Shown: piece by piece, positions 18,811-34,084 of the stretch
How positions within the stretch are numbered: the first letter of the stretch is position 1
Layout of the letters: every line of letters begins with the position of its first letter
Assembly: GCF_016863315.1 (NCBI RefSeq)
Contig: NZ_BOOQ01000016.1
Span: 106,809-170,808 of the forward strand
DNA: 64,000 nucleotides
Direction of reading: 5' to 3'
Source of the DNA: Planotetraspora silvatica
GTDB taxonomy: Bacteria > Actinomycetota > Actinomycetes > Streptosporangiales > Streptosporangiaceae
Position numbers and translations under genes: made by a program
The notes under the pieces: generated by a model
The model's input: the letters and a program-made list of their open reading frames with translations, nothing else
What the model was told of the DNA's origin: nothing
Databases searched by the model: none

Positions 18811-20052
18811 TTGGATCGCACGGGAACAAACCTTCCCGCCGTCGGTGAGTACAACCAGACGGTAGTCCTCGACGCCATCCGCCGGCGCCCGGAGGGGATC
18901 ACCCGGTCCGAACTCGCCGCACTGACCGCCCTGAGCGGGATGACGGTGACGAAGGTCTGCCGGCGCCTTCTCGATGCCGGTCTCGTCGACGAGCACGGCA
19001 CCCGCACGAGCGGCCCCGGCAAGCCGGCGGCGGTCGTCAAACTGAACCCGAGCGGCGGTTTCGCAGTCGGGGTGCACATCGATCCCGCAGCGGTGACCTA
19101 CGTGCTCGTCGACCTGTCCGGCACGGTCAGGGACCACTCGCGCACCGGCACCCCCACCGCGGGAGACCCGAGCGCGATCATCGACGAGATGGCGAACGCG
19201 ATCGAGGCGCTCATCGCGGGTTCCGCCGTCGACAGGTCCCGCATCCTCGGTATCGGCATCGCGTCGCCCGGCCCGGTGAACGTCGACGACGGCGTGCTCT
19301 TGAACCCGCCGATGATGCCCAACTGGCATCGCGTGGCCTTGCGGCGCGCGCTCGCCGAGGCGACCGGCCTGCCCGTGCTGCTGGAGAAGGACACGACGGC
19401 CGCGGTCGTCGCCGAGCTGTGGTTCGCGGGCCCCGGCAGCAGCCGCGACTTCGCGTTCATGTACTACGGCACCGGTCTCGGCACCGGCCTGTCGGTGTCG
19501 GGTGAGGTCGTCCGCGGCATCAGCTCCAATGCGGGCGACGCGGGCCACATCACCGTCGACCCCGAAGGTCCGGTGTGCACCTGCGGCCGGCGCGGCTGCG
19601 TCGGGTACATCACCGTTCCGCGGGCGCTCGTCGAACGCGCGGTGCTCGACGGCGTGCTCTCGGTGGCCGAGGCCGGCAACCTCGAGCACATGGTCGACGT
19701 GGATGCGGCGTTCAGCAGGCTGGCGGACCTCGCCGCCAACGGGAATCCCGAGGCGAACGCGATTCTGACCGACGCCGCACGTTCTCTGGCGCGCGCGATC
19801 GTGGTGATCGTGAACCTTCTCGACATCGACGAGGTCATCTTCGGCGGGCCGTTCTGGGCGCGCGTCTCCCCGGTGATCCTCGAAGCGCTGCCGGATGCGG
19901 TGCGCAGCGATCCCGCCCTGATCCCGCCGCACCCCGTCCGGTTCGCCCAGTCCGCGATCCCCGTCGACGTCGCCGCCGTCGGAGCCGCGACTCTCGTGCT
20001 CGACAACACCTTCTCGCCCCGGCCGTCCGCCCTGCTCCTCGCGGCGGAATGA
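18811..20052 (+). CDS. ROK-family transcriptional regulator
   Basis: This 413-residue protein has an N-terminal winged helix (GITRSELAALTALSGMTVTKV, about residues 28-50) joined to a ROK sugar-kinase-like domain. The ROK signatures are the phosphate-binding segment LVDLSGTV, the EKDTTAAVVAE block, and the zinc signature GHITVDPEGPVCTCGRRGC. It most likely represses the ABC/mannosidase genes just downstream and is released by a sugar or sugar phosphate. The TTG at 18811 has GGGGAG seven bases upstream; the GTG at 18796 overlaps that site and is less likely. Confidence 0.87.
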   Translation: MDRTGTNLPAVGEYNQTVVLDAIRRRPEGITRSELAALTALSGMTVTKVCRRLLDAGLVDEHGTRTSGPGKPAAVVKLNPSGGFAVGVHIDPAAVTYVLVDLSGTVRDHSRTGTPTAGDPSAIIDEMANAIEALIAGSAVDRSRILGIGIASPGPVNVDDGVLLNPPMMPNWHRVALRRALAEATGLPVLLEKDTTAAVVAELWFAGPGSSRDFAFMYYGTGLGTGLSVSGEVVRGISSNAGDAGHITVDPEGPVCTCGRRGCVGYITVPRALVERAVLDGVLSVAEAGNLEHMVDVDAAFSRLADLAANGNPEANAILTDAARSLARAIVVIVNLLDIDEVIFGGPFWARVSPVILEALPDAVRSDPALIPPHPVRFAQSAIPVDVAAVGAATLVLDNTFSPRPSALLLAAE

Positions 20053-20055
20053 GCA

Positions 20056-20073
20056 ACTTTGTCCTCACAAAGT
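20056..20073. promoter_or_regulatory. inverted repeat after ROK stop, candidate operator
   Basis: ACTTTG and CAAAGT flank TCCTCA at the beginning of the 183-base gap before the ABC genes. With slippage the arms extend to GCAAC and GTTGC. The placement fits a ROK operator, though it could also be a weak hairpin. Confidence 0.4.
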
Positions 20074-20235
20074 GTTGCGGGCAATTAGACAACATGATTT
20101 GCTAATTCCCGCCACGGAGCTCGGCGCTCGAACCGGCACCGTGCGTTTCGTCCACCCAACCGGATGGCATCCACTTGCCTGAGGTGTCAACGTCGACCCG
20201 TCTAGCGCCGTCGCTAGTCGTTCTCTGAGGAAAAT

Positions 20236-21588
20236 ATGAGCAACACAGCCACGCGCATCCGCCTCGCGGGTGCCGTCGTCGCCGCGGCAGCCAGTATCGC
20301 CGGACTCGCCGCGTGCTCGTCGCCCGCCCCGTCGGGTGACGCGGCCGCAGCCGCACCCGCTGCCGCCTGTGAGCCGGCGAAGGGCAACGTCACCCTCCAG
20401 TACTGGAACACCGTTCCGGGCATGGACCAGGTCGTCGCCCTGTGGAACAAGAACAACCCGAACATCCAGGTGGAGATGAAGAACATCTCCAACGACCAGT
20501 ACGGCACCATCGGCAACGCCCTCAAGGCGGGCAAGGCGCCGGAGCTCGCTCAGGTCGGTTACGACGAGCTCCCCGACCTGCGCACCCAGAACGCCTTCGT
20601 GGACGCCTCGGCCTGCGCGGACGCCACCGCGGCCAAGTCGAAGTTCGTGCCGTGGACCTGGTCGCAGACCAGCTTCGGCGACACCGGCGTGTTCGCCTTC
20701 CCGCAGGACACCGGCCCGATGGCCCTCTACGTGCGCAGCGACATCTTCAAGAAGCACGACCTCGAGATCCCCAAGACCTGGGACGAGTACGCGGCGGACG
20801 CGCAGAAGCTCCACGACGCGGACCCCAACCTCAGTATCACGTTCTTCGACCCGAACAACGCCGAGTGGTTCAACGGGCTCCTCTGGCAGAACAACGCCGA
20901 GATGTACGGCTACTCCGGCGACAAGTGGCACGTCACCGTCGAGTCCGACCAGAGCAAGCAGGTCGCCGAGTACTGGCAGAAGCTGATCGACGCCAAGCTC
21001 GTCCGCACCGACCTCGCCCACGGTTCCACCCCGATGTACGCCGCGTACCAGAAGAACCAGATCGCCACCTACGTCGGCGCCGCCTGGGGCTACAGCATGT
21101 TCCGCGACAACCTGCCCGACCAGTCCGGCAAGTGGACGATCGTCCCGATGCCGACCTGGGGCTCGAGCGCCGCGTCCGGCGACTGGGGCGGATCCACCGT
21201 CGCGTTCATGAAGGGCAACACGCACCTGTACGAGTCGGTCAAGTTCAACTCCTGGCTGAACACCGACCCGGAAGCCCTCGCGCTGGAGAACAAGCTGGGC
21301 GGCCTCTACCCGGCGGCCACCGCCGGCTCGGCGCTTCCCGCGCTCGCGGAGGGTGTGCCGTACTACAACAACGAGAAGATCTTCGACGTCTTCGCCGACT
21401 CGTCCAAGAACATCGACACCAGCTTCACCTGGGGGCCCACCCAGAAGACGGTGAACCTGGCGCTTCAGGATGCGTTGGCCAAGGCGGCGGCCGGCGACGG
21501 CAAGCTCGCAGACGCACTCACGGCCGCCCAGGCGGCCGCGCTGAAGTCGATGCAGGATCAGGCGATCCCGGCTGTCGCGGGCAACTGA
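20236..21588 (+). CDS. ABC sugar-binding lipoprotein, locus 1
   Basis: This 450-residue protein is a family-1 (MalE/UgpB-like) solute-binding protein. It has a lipoprotein signal ending in IAGLAACSS, a mature start rich in Ala and Pro, LQYWNTVPGMDQVVALWNK, and a C-terminal segment with many Ala. It is lipid-anchored outside the membrane and feeds the two permeases that follow. AGGAAAAT precedes the ATG. Neighbouring mannosidase and galactosidase genes suggest the ligand is a mannose- or galactose-containing oligosaccharide. Confidence 0.9.
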   Translation: MSNTATRIRLAGAVVAAAASIAGLAACSSPAPSGDAAAAAPAAACEPAKGNVTLQYWNTVPGMDQVVALWNKNNPNIQVEMKNISNDQYGTIGNALKAGKAPELAQVGYDELPDLRTQNAFVDASACADATAAKSKFVPWTWSQTSFGDTGVFAFPQDTGPMALYVRSDIFKKHDLEIPKTWDEYAADAQKLHDADPNLSITFFDPNNAEWFNGLLWQNNAEMYGYSGDKWHVTVESDQSKQVAEYWQKLIDAKLVRTDLAHGSTPMYAAYQKNQIATYVGAAWGYSMFRDNLPDQSGKWTIVPMPTWGSSAASGDWGGSTVAFMKGNTHLYESVKFNSWLNTDPEALALENKLGGLYPAATAGSALPALAEGVPYYNNEKIFDVFADSSKNIDTSFTWGPTQKTVNLALQDALAKAAAGDGKLADALTAAQAAALKSMQDQAIPAVAGN

Positions 21589-21595
21589 CCTCAGC

Positions 21596-22543
21596 ATGAC
21601 TGACATCGCAACCCGCGGGACCCGCGTGGTGGCAACGACCGGAGGCCGCAGTCGTCACAACGGCGGCGGCCCCCGGGCGGGCACCATCATCGCGTTCCTG
21701 ATCCCGTTCTTCCTTCCGTTCGTGCTGTTCTACCTGGTGCCGATCGCCTACGCGATCGGGCAGAGCTTCCTCGTCGTGCGCCGGACCGGTGGCCAGTACG
21801 GCACGTCGTACACGACCTTCGGCGGTTTCGACCAGTACGTGCAGGTGTTCCAGAACACGGAGTTCTGGAACAGCATCGGGCGCATCGGACTGTTCGGCAT
21901 CGTGCAGGTGCCGGTCATGCTGTTCGTCGCGCTGATCATGGCGCTGCTGCTCGACACTCCCTTGCTGAAGCTGAAGGCGTTCTTCCGCATCGCGGCGTTC
22001 ATGCCGTACGCCGTGCCCGGCGTCATTGCCGCGATCATGTGGTCGTTCCTCTACTCGCCGCAGCTCAGCCCCGTCGTCGACGTGCTGAAAGCCATCGGCC
22101 TCCAGCCCGACTTCCTCGGCCCGGGCGCCGTGCTGTGGTCGGCGGCGAACGTCTCCACCTGGCTGTGGACCGGCTACAACATGCTGATCATGTTCTCGGC
22201 GCTGCAGGCGATCCCGCAGGAGCTCTACGAAGCCGCCAAGCTCGACGGTGCGAGCAACTGGGCGATCGCGTGGAAGATCAAGGTCCCGATCATCGCCCCG
22301 TCGATCATCCTCACCACGGTGTTCTCGATCATCGGCACGCTGCAGCTCTACGGCGAGCCGGCCGTGCTGCGCCAGATCTCCTCGAACATCTCGAGCACGT
22401 TCACGCCGAACATGCTCGCGTATGCGGTGGCCTCCGGGAACAACTACCAGCAGGCAGCGGCGATCTCCGTGGTCATCGCCGTCGTCACCTTCGTTTTGAG
22501 CTTCGGGTTCATGCGACTGACCTCGAAGAGGGCCGGACTGTGA
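21596..22543 (+). CDS. ABC sugar permease (MalF-like), locus 1
   Basis: This 315-residue protein has six predicted membrane spans and the inner-membrane EAA loop seen as YEAAKLDGASNWAIAWKIKVPI near residue 210. It pairs with the permease starting 4 bases before its stop. No ATP-binding subunit is encoded in this locus, so it must use one made elsewhere, such as the one at 33014 or a general multi-sugar ATPase. Confidence 0.9.
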   Translation: MTDIATRGTRVVATTGGRSRHNGGGPRAGTIIAFLIPFFLPFVLFYLVPIAYAIGQSFLVVRRTGGQYGTSYTTFGGFDQYVQVFQNTEFWNSIGRIGLFGIVQVPVMLFVALIMALLLDTPLLKLKAFFRIAAFMPYAVPGVIAAIMWSFLYSPQLSPVVDVLKAIGLQPDFLGPGAVLWSAANVSTWLWTGYNMLIMFSALQAIPQELYEAAKLDGASNWAIAWKIKVPIIAPSIILTTVFSIIGTLQLYGEPAVLRQISSNISSTFTPNMLAYAVASGNNYQQAAAISVVIAVVTFVLSFGFMRLTSKRAGL

Positions 22544-23397
22544 GCAACCAGACCCCGATCCGCGAAAGCCGCGTCAGCCGTACGGCCGTCATGGCTCTGA
22601 TGTTCCTCCTGGCGATCTACTTCCTGCTGCCGATCTACTTCCTGATCGTCGCGGCGACGAAACCGCAGGGCGACCTCGCCTCCACCTTCGGACTGGCGTT
22701 CTCGCACTTCGACCTGTTCAAGAATCTGGGCACCCTGTTCAGCCGCAGCGACGGCATCTTCGGACGGTGGGCGCTGAACAGCGTGATTTACGCGGTGCTG
22801 GGCGCGGCCGTCGGAACCCTGATCTCCGCGCTGTGCGGCTACGCGCTCGCCAAGTTCAAGTTCCGGGGCCGCGAGTTCCTGTTCTCCGTCATCCTCGGCG
22901 GCGTCCTGGTTCCCACCACCGCGCTCGCGCTCCCGCTGTTCCTTCTGTTCTCGGCGACCGGGATCGTCAACACCTACCTCGCGGTGTTCCTGCCCAGCAT
23001 CGTCAGCCCGTTCGGCGTCTATCTCGCCCGCATCTTCACGGCCGCCGCCGTCCCCGAGGAGATCCTCGAGTCGGCGCGCCTGGACGGCGCCGGTGAGTTC
23101 CGCACGTTCTTCTCGGTGGCGCTCAAGCTGCTGACGCCGTCGCTGGTGACGATCTTTCTGTTCCAGTTCGTCGGCATCTGGAACAACTTCTTCCTGCCGA
23201 TGGTGATGCTGCAGAAGGAGTCGCTCTTCCCGATCACGCTCGGCCTCTACGAGTGGAACGGTCAGACCGCCCGCGTCTCGCTCCTTCAGGAATCCGTGAT
23301 CACCGGCGCGCTGATCTCGATCGTGCCCGTGATCATCGTGTTCATCCTCCTGCAGCGGTTCTGGCGCACCGGGCTCGCCTCGGGCTCGATCAAGTAG
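22540..23397 (+). CDS. ABC sugar permease (MalG-like), locus 1
   Basis: This 285-residue protein has six membrane spans. Its EAA loop reads EEILESARLDGAGEFRTFF near residue 190. The GTG start overlaps the preceding permease stop, giving coupled translation. It forms the second half of the transmembrane pore. Confidence 0.9.
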   Translation: MSNQTPIRESRVSRTAVMALMFLLAIYFLLPIYFLIVAATKPQGDLASTFGLAFSHFDLFKNLGTLFSRSDGIFGRWALNSVIYAVLGAAVGTLISALCGYALAKFKFRGREFLFSVILGGVLVPTTALALPLFLLFSATGIVNTYLAVFLPSIVSPFGVYLARIFTAAAVPEEILESARLDGAGEFRTFFSVALKLLTPSLVTIFLFQFVGIWNNFFLPMVMLQKESLFPITLGLYEWNGQTARVSLLQESVITGALISIVPVIIVFILLQRFWRTGLASGSIK

Positions 23398-23448
23398 TCA
23401 CGTTTCTTCGCTCTCCCACGTCCCATCAAAAGAAGGTCCTCTCTCCTC

Positions 23449-29189
<5,741 letters not shown>

Positions 29190-29204
29190 CCACGCGGTCC
29201 ACTC

Positions 29205-29243
29205 CCTCCACGGCGCCGCTCGAGTGTCGCAGCGCCGTGGAGG
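29205..29243 (+). terminator. hairpin terminator after beta-galactosidase
   Basis: A perfect 12-base-pair stem, CCTCCACGGCGC (29205-29216) with GCGCCGTGGAGG (29232-29243), closes a 15-base loop 15 bases after the lacZ stop. Confidence 0.75.
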
Positions 29244-29793
29244 CCGGGCCTCGTCCAGCATCTCGGCCCGCACCTCGATGCTCGTGTCGGAGAAGGCCGG
29301 AAATGGGACAAAGGCGCCCATTGTGGCGTGAGAATCGCCATCACGAGGAGTTCGTCCCAATGGTTCACGCGCACGTCTCACCAGAAGCGAGGACGGGGAC
29401 CTGCGAAAAGTCCCTGGCGCTCCATCTTCGGCTCGAAGAAACGCATCCGCGCGACGTCATCCTCACCCGGCCGGCCATTGCTCGGCATTTCACTCCCGGG
29501 CAGGTCGGCGCCCCCGGCCCGCACTCCGATGGCGGGGCCCGGACGACACCGCCCGCAGAACCCGGACGAGACGTCCGCGTCCGCTCGCCGCGGCGGAGAA
29601 CCGTCGTGGTGACCGCGGCCGCCGTGGCATCGATGCCCGCCGGAGTCACGCGATCGTCACCCGGCACGGCCCCGGGCCGCCGGCGTGATTCAGCGCTCCG
29701 GAGCTTTGAGATATGAGGTATGAGCTGGGCGAACGTGGGTGGTGGCGCCTTTAGGAAGACCGTCCCTCAGGAGCGGAAGATTTCTTCTCTGTT

Positions 29794-29818
29794 GCATGTG
29801 AGTTTCAGCTGTGCAACC
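29794..29818. promoter_or_regulatory. inverted repeat upstream of locus 2
   Basis: The arms GTTGCA and TGCAAC are spaced by about 15 bases in the AT-rich region before the ABC genes. The boundaries are approximate. It is a possible operator, but the arms are short and the loop long. Confidence 0.3.
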
Positions 29819-29837
29819 GATTATGACAAGTCTTCAC

Positions 29838-29851
29838 GTCATGAATATGAC
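29838..29851. promoter_or_regulatory. inverted repeat GTCAT-GAAT-ATGAC, candidate operator
   Basis: Exact 5-base arms flank four bases about 50 bases before the lipoprotein start, inside an AT-rich promoter-like stretch. A third ATGAC follows directly. Confidence 0.4.
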
Positions 29852-29903
29852 ATGACATATTGGCAAAGTTCCTCCTGGTTATGGGATGCGTCGGAGGCGT
29901 TAC

Positions 29904-31298
29904 ATGAGGTTACGGAATAGGTTGATGGGCGCGGCCGTGGTCGTCGTCGCGTCGGGGCTGGGGCTCACCGGTTGCGGTCAGTCGTCCGATGGCGGCAGCG
30001 GGGACACGATCGAGCTCACGATCGCGCAGAACTCCATCGCGGGTGGCAAGAACGCGGCCGCGGCCGACTACATCACCAACTGGGTGATCCCGAAGTTCGA
30101 GGCCGCCGAGAAGGCGAAGGGAAAGACCGTCAAGGTCAAGTTCGTCCCGAGCGGTGTCGACGACGAGCAGTACAAGACCAAGCTGTCCCTCGACCTCAAG
30201 TCGGGTAAGGGCGCGGACGTCTTCGACCTCGACGGCATCTGGGCCGGTGAGTTCGCCGAGGCCGGCTACCTCAAGCCGCTGTCCGACGTGGTCGGCGCCG
30301 ACGCCGACAACTGGGACGGCTGGGCGCAGATTCCTCAGTCCGTCCAGGGCCTGGCCACCTACAACGGCAGGAAGTACGCCCTGCCGGTCGGCACCGACGG
30401 ACGGGTCCTCTACTTCAACAAGACCCTCTTCCAGAAGGCCGGACTGCCGGCCGACTGGCAGCCCAAGAGCTGGCAGGAGATCCTCGACGCCGGCGACAAG
30501 CTGAAGGCGGCCGGCGTGCCGGTGCCGATTCAGATCAACGCCGGCACCGCGATGGGCGAGGCCACCACCATGCAGGGCGTCCTCCCGCTCCTCGCGGGCG
30601 CGGGCGGCCAGTTGCAGCAGGACGGCAAGTGGACCGGCGCGTCCCAGCCGCTCAAGGACGCCCTCGGCTTCTACGAGAAGATCTACGGCGGCAGCGGCCT
30701 CGGCGACCCCAAGCTCCAGCAGGAGGCCAAGGGCCGCGACAAGTCCTTCCAGCAGTTCGCCGGCAACGAGATCGGCATCCTCCTGGAGAGCGACTACCTC
30801 TGGCGTGGCGTGCTCAACCCCGAGACCGGCGTGGCCAAGATGGCCGACCGGGACCAGAGCGTCGGCTACGCCCTCATCCCGGCCGAGGAGCCCGGCAAGG
30901 GCATCAACGGCCAGGACTTCGTGAGCATGTCGGGCGGCGCGCTGCGCGCGGTCAACCCGAACAGCGCCCACCCGAAGGAGGCGTTCGAACTGGCGGCGTT
31001 CACGCTGTCGCCCGACGGGCTGAAGGAGGAGACCAAGAACGGCAACGTGCGCATCACCCCGCGCACCGACGTCAACAAGGAGATCCTCTCGGCCGAGCCG
31101 CTGCTGACCTACATCTCCGACAAGGTGGTGCCGCTCACGGCCTTCCGGCCGCCGGTCGCCGCCTACACGCAGGTGTCCGTGGCGCTCCAGGAGGCCACCG
31201 CCGAAGTGGTCAGCGGCAAGACGCCCGACCAGGCCGCCGCCGACTATCAGGCGAAGCTCGAAGGAATCGTCGGTGGCGCAGGCAACGTTGCCTCCTGA
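29904..31298 (+). CDS. ABC sugar-binding lipoprotein, locus 2
   Basis: This 464-residue protein is an extracellular family-1 binding protein. Its lipobox is in GLGLTGCGQ, with the lipidated Cys near residue 24, followed by a Ser/Gly linker and TIELTIAQNSIAGG. The ATG at 29904 has GGAGG six bases upstream. The 3' end overlaps the first permease by 26 bases. It shares little obvious sequence with the binding protein at 20236, so the two importers probably bind different glycans. Confidence 0.9.
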   Translation: MRLRNRLMGAAVVVVASGLGLTGCGQSSDGGSGDTIELTIAQNSIAGGKNAAAADYITNWVIPKFEAAEKAKGKTVKVKFVPSGVDDEQYKTKLSLDLKSGKGADVFDLDGIWAGEFAEAGYLKPLSDVVGADADNWDGWAQIPQSVQGLATYNGRKYALPVGTDGRVLYFNKTLFQKAGLPADWQPKSWQEILDAGDKLKAAGVPVPIQINAGTAMGEATTMQGVLPLLAGAGGQLQQDGKWTGASQPLKDALGFYEKIYGGSGLGDPKLQQEAKGRDKSFQQFAGNEIGILLESDYLWRGVLNPETGVAKMADRDQSVGYALIPAEEPGKGINGQDFVSMSGGALRAVNPNSAHPKEAFELAAFTLSPDGLKEETKNGNVRITPRTDVNKEILSAEPLLTYISDKVVPLTAFRPPVAAYTQVSVALQEATAEVVSGKTPDQAAADYQAKLEGIVGGAGNVAS

Positions 31299-32199
31299 GG
31301 TTCTCGACGACGCGAAGGCCCGCCGCTACAGCGCGGACGCGGCGGGCCTGGGCAGGCTGAGGGCGGGCGCGTTCGTCGCGCCGGCTCTGGCGCTCATTTC
31401 GCTCTTCCTCGTGTTCCCCGCGCTCTGGGTGCTCTACCTCGGCCTGTCGAACTACCGCCTCACCGGCGCGGCCGCCGCCGCGCCCCAGTCGGTCGGGTTC
31501 GACAACTTCGTCAAGGCGCTGACGGACCCGGAGTTCTGGAATTCGACCTGGCTGACGTTCGAGTTCGTGCTCGGCTCGGCCGTCATCGGGCAGGTCGTCC
31601 TCGGCTTCCTGCTCGCCTGGATCATGCGCGACCGCACCGGCCCGCTCAAGCGGATCGTGGAGGGGCTGGTCATCCTCGCGTGGATCCTGCCCAGCGCCGT
31701 CGTCTCGTTTCTGTGGGTGGCGCTGCTCGACCGTGACGACGGCACCCTCAACACGCTGCTCCACTCGCAGGACTTCGCGCCGCTGCTCGACCACCCGATG
31801 TTGTCGATCATCGTCTTCAACACCTGGCGCGGTGCCGCCTTCTCGATGATGTTGTACGGCGCGGCGCTCGGCAACGTGCCGCCGTCCCACCTGGAGAGCG
31901 CCCGGCTGGCCGGGGCCTCCGGCTGGCAGCAGCTCCGTGACGTGGTGTTCCCGCACATCAGGGGACACGTGCTGACCAACCTGCTGCTGATCAGCCTGTG
32001 GACGTTCAACGACTTCACACCGTTCCTGCTCACCGCCGGCGGGCCCGACGGCAAGACCGAGGTGCTGGCCGTACACGTCTACCAGGTGGCGCTGCAAGGC
32101 GGCGAGCTGGGCTACGGCGCCGCCGTCTCCACCGTCATCCTGCTGATCAATCTGGTCGTGGCGGTGTTCTACCTGCGGCTGTTGCGGAGTAAGAAATGA
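31273..32199 (+). CDS. ABC sugar permease (MalF-like), locus 2
   Basis: This 308-residue protein has an N-terminal cytoplasmic tail and six membrane spans, with the EAA-type loop LESARLAGASGWQQLRDVVFPH near residue 215. The GTG start lies inside the binding-protein gene, and its stop overlaps the next permease by 4 bases. Confidence 0.9.
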   Translation: MAQATLPPEVLDDAKARRYSADAAGLGRLRAGAFVAPALALISLFLVFPALWVLYLGLSNYRLTGAAAAAPQSVGFDNFVKALTDPEFWNSTWLTFEFVLGSAVIGQVVLGFLLAWIMRDRTGPLKRIVEGLVILAWILPSAVVSFLWVALLDRDDGTLNTLLHSQDFAPLLDHPMLSIIVFNTWRGAAFSMMLYGAALGNVPPSHLESARLAGASGWQQLRDVVFPHIRGHVLTNLLLISLWTFNDFTPFLLTAGGPDGKTEVLAVHVYQVALQGGELGYGAAVSTVILLINLVVAVFYLRLLRSKK

Positions 32200-33014
32200 C
32201 ACGGTTCGTGCTGCACCGGATCGGCTTCTACGTACTGATCGCCGTGCTGCTGGCCTTCTTCACCGTTCCGCTGCTGTGGCTGGCATCCGCGCCGTTCACG
32301 TCGGATCCGACGTACCAGGTGCGGTTGCCCGACTTCACGTCCGAGAACTTCCGGGCGATTCTCGACAACCCCTACGCCCTCGGCTCGCTGTGGAACTCGG
32401 TCGTGCTGGCCGCGGGCACCGCCGTACTGGTGGTCGTGTTCGCGGCCCTGGCCGCGTACGCGCTCAGCCGGGTCCGGCTGCCGGGCCGTGACGCGCTGCT
32501 CTACACGCTGCTGCTGCTCTCGTCGATCATCACGGGAACGGCCGCCATGGTGCCGCTGTTCCAGTTGGCGGTCGAGCTCCATCTGATCGACTCGCAGCTC
32601 GGGCTGATCCTCATCATGACCGGCGGCCTGCTGCCGGCGGCCATCTTCATGATGAAGGACTTCATGGACTCGACGCCGAAGTCCTACGAGGAGTCGGCCC
32701 GCGTCTTCGGGGCCTCGCCGCTGCAGATCGTCCGCCACGTCGTCGTCCCCCTCGTACGGCCGGGCCTGGCCACCATCGCCGTCTGGGCCGTGGCCAACGT
32801 GTGGGGCAACTTCCTGATGCCGTATCTGCTGCTCAGCGACGTGGAAAAGCAGCCTGCCGCGGTCATCATGTACACGCTGTACACCGAGGGCGGCCAGGCC
32901 AACATCAAGCTGCTGGCCACATTCGGCCTGCTCTACTCGGTGCCTGTGGTGCTCATGTACCTGTTCGTAAGCAAGAAGTACGGCTTCCGCTTCCACGGAG
33001 GGATCAAGCGCTGA
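32196..33014 (+). CDS. ABC sugar permease (MalG-like), locus 2
   Basis: This 272-residue protein has six membrane spans, with the EAA-type loop YEESARVFGASPLQIVRHVVVPL near residue 168. Start and stop each overlap a neighbour by 1 to 4 bases. It ends in the basic tail typical of MalG-type subunits. Confidence 0.9.
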   Translation: MTRFVLHRIGFYVLIAVLLAFFTVPLLWLASAPFTSDPTYQVRLPDFTSENFRAILDNPYALGSLWNSVVLAAGTAVLVVVFAALAAYALSRVRLPGRDALLYTLLLLSSIITGTAAMVPLFQLAVELHLIDSQLGLILIMTGGLLPAAIFMMKDFMDSTPKSYEESARVFGASPLQIVRHVVVPLVRPGLATIAVWAVANVWGNFLMPYLLLSDVEKQPAAVIMYTLYTEGGQANIKLLATFGLLYSVPVVLMYLFVSKKYGFRFHGGIKR

Positions 33015-34084
33015 TGTCCGCAATCGAACTGCGGGGCCTGACCAAGGTCTATCCCGGGGGAGTGAAGGCGCTCGACTCGCTGGACCTGGCCATCCCCGAC
33101 GGTGAGTTCTTCGCCCTGCTCGGCCCGTCCGGCTGCGGCAAGACCACGCTGCTGCGCACGATCGCCGGGCTGGAGACCGCCACGGGAGGGGCCGTCGTCA
33201 TCGGCGACCGCGACGTGACGGGTCTCCAGCCGGGCGCCAGGGACATCGCCATGGTCTTCCAGGACTACGCGCTCTTTCCGCACATGAACGTCACGGACAA
33301 CATCGCCTACCCGCTGCGCATCAAGAAGGTCGGCAAGGCGGCCCGCCAGCAGAAGGCCGCCGAGGTCGGCGCCAGGCTCGGCCTGGAGCAACTCATGGAT
33401 CGGCGCCCCGGCCAGCTGTCCGGCGGTCAGCAGCAGCGCGTCGCGCTGGCCCGCGTCATGGCGACGCAGGCCCAGGCGTTCCTGTTCGACGAGCCGCTGT
33501 CCAACCTGGACGCCAGGCTGCGCCTCGAGGCGCGCACGTTCCTCAAGAAGCTCCAGCACGAACTCGGCGTGACCACCGTCTTCGTCACCCACGACCAGGC
33601 CGAGGCCCTGGCCATGGCCGACCGGATGGCCGTCATGGAGTCCGGGCACATCCGCCAGATCGGCACCCCCGCCGAGGTGTTCCAGCGTCCCGCGAACACC
33701 TTCGTCGCCGGATTCATCGGCTCGACTCCGATGAACCTGCTCGACGGGGTCGTCCGTGGCGACACCCTGGAGGTGTCGGGCTGCAAGCTGGCGGTCCCGC
33801 AGTCGGCCGAAGGCCTGCTGCACGACGGGGAGAAGATCGTTTACGGCGTGCGTCCCGAGTACAACGTCTACTCGGCCGGGCCCGTGGACGGCTCGCTGGG
33901 CGGAAACGTGTCGATCGTGGAGAACCTGGGAGCGTCCTATCTGGTGACTCTGGACGTCAACGGGGTGCTCGTGCAGGCCGTCGTGCCTGAGGGTCACGAG
34001 CCGCTGATCGGCGACGAGGGTTACGCACTGCCACGGCGCGATCGGGCCCTGATCTACCGCGACGGCGAACTGGTGCCGGCGTGA
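33014..34084 (+). CDS. ABC sugar importer ATPase (MalK/UgpC-like)
   Basis: This 356-residue protein has Walker A GPSGCGKTTLLR near residues 38-49, the signature LSGGQQQRVALARV, Walker B AFLFDEPLSNLD and the switch His in FVTHDQAEAL. A C-terminal TOBE/OB regulatory domain follows. It energises the locus 2 permeases. Because locus 1 lacks its own ATPase, it could serve that importer as well. The ATG shares a base with the preceding stop. Confidence 0.92.
   Translation: MSAIELRGLTKVYPGGVKALDSLDLAIPDGEFFALLGPSGCGKTTLLRTIAGLETATGGAVVIGDRDVTGLQPGARDIAMVFQDYALFPHMNVTDNIAYPLRIKKVGKAARQQKAAEVGARLGLEQLMDRRPGQLSGGQQQRVALARVMATQAQAFLFDEPLSNLDARLRLEARTFLKKLQHELGVTTVFVTHDQAEALAMADRMAVMESGHIRQIGTPAEVFQRPANTFVAGFIGSTPMNLLDGVVRGDTLEVSGCKLAVPQSAEGLLHDGEKIVYGVRPEYNVYSAGPVDGSLGGNVSIVENLGASYLVTLDVNGVLVQAVVPEGHEPLIGDEGYALPRRDRALIYRDGELVPA

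Larger units (their letters stand above)
29190..29903. other. 714-base region without a supported gene
   Basis: Several open frames of 60-159 residues cross this stretch, but none has a convincing start site or recognisable motif and all are Arg/Pro-rich, as expected of chance frames in GC-rich DNA. The left end has a terminator at 29205. The right 150 bases are clearly more AT-rich and hold two inverted repeats, which marks the promoter of locus 2. Confidence 0.55.

Noticed and set aside
29237..29716. Plus-strand frame of 159 residues after lacZ
   Set aside because: It has no ribosome site and no motif, overlaps the terminator edge and has chance composition.
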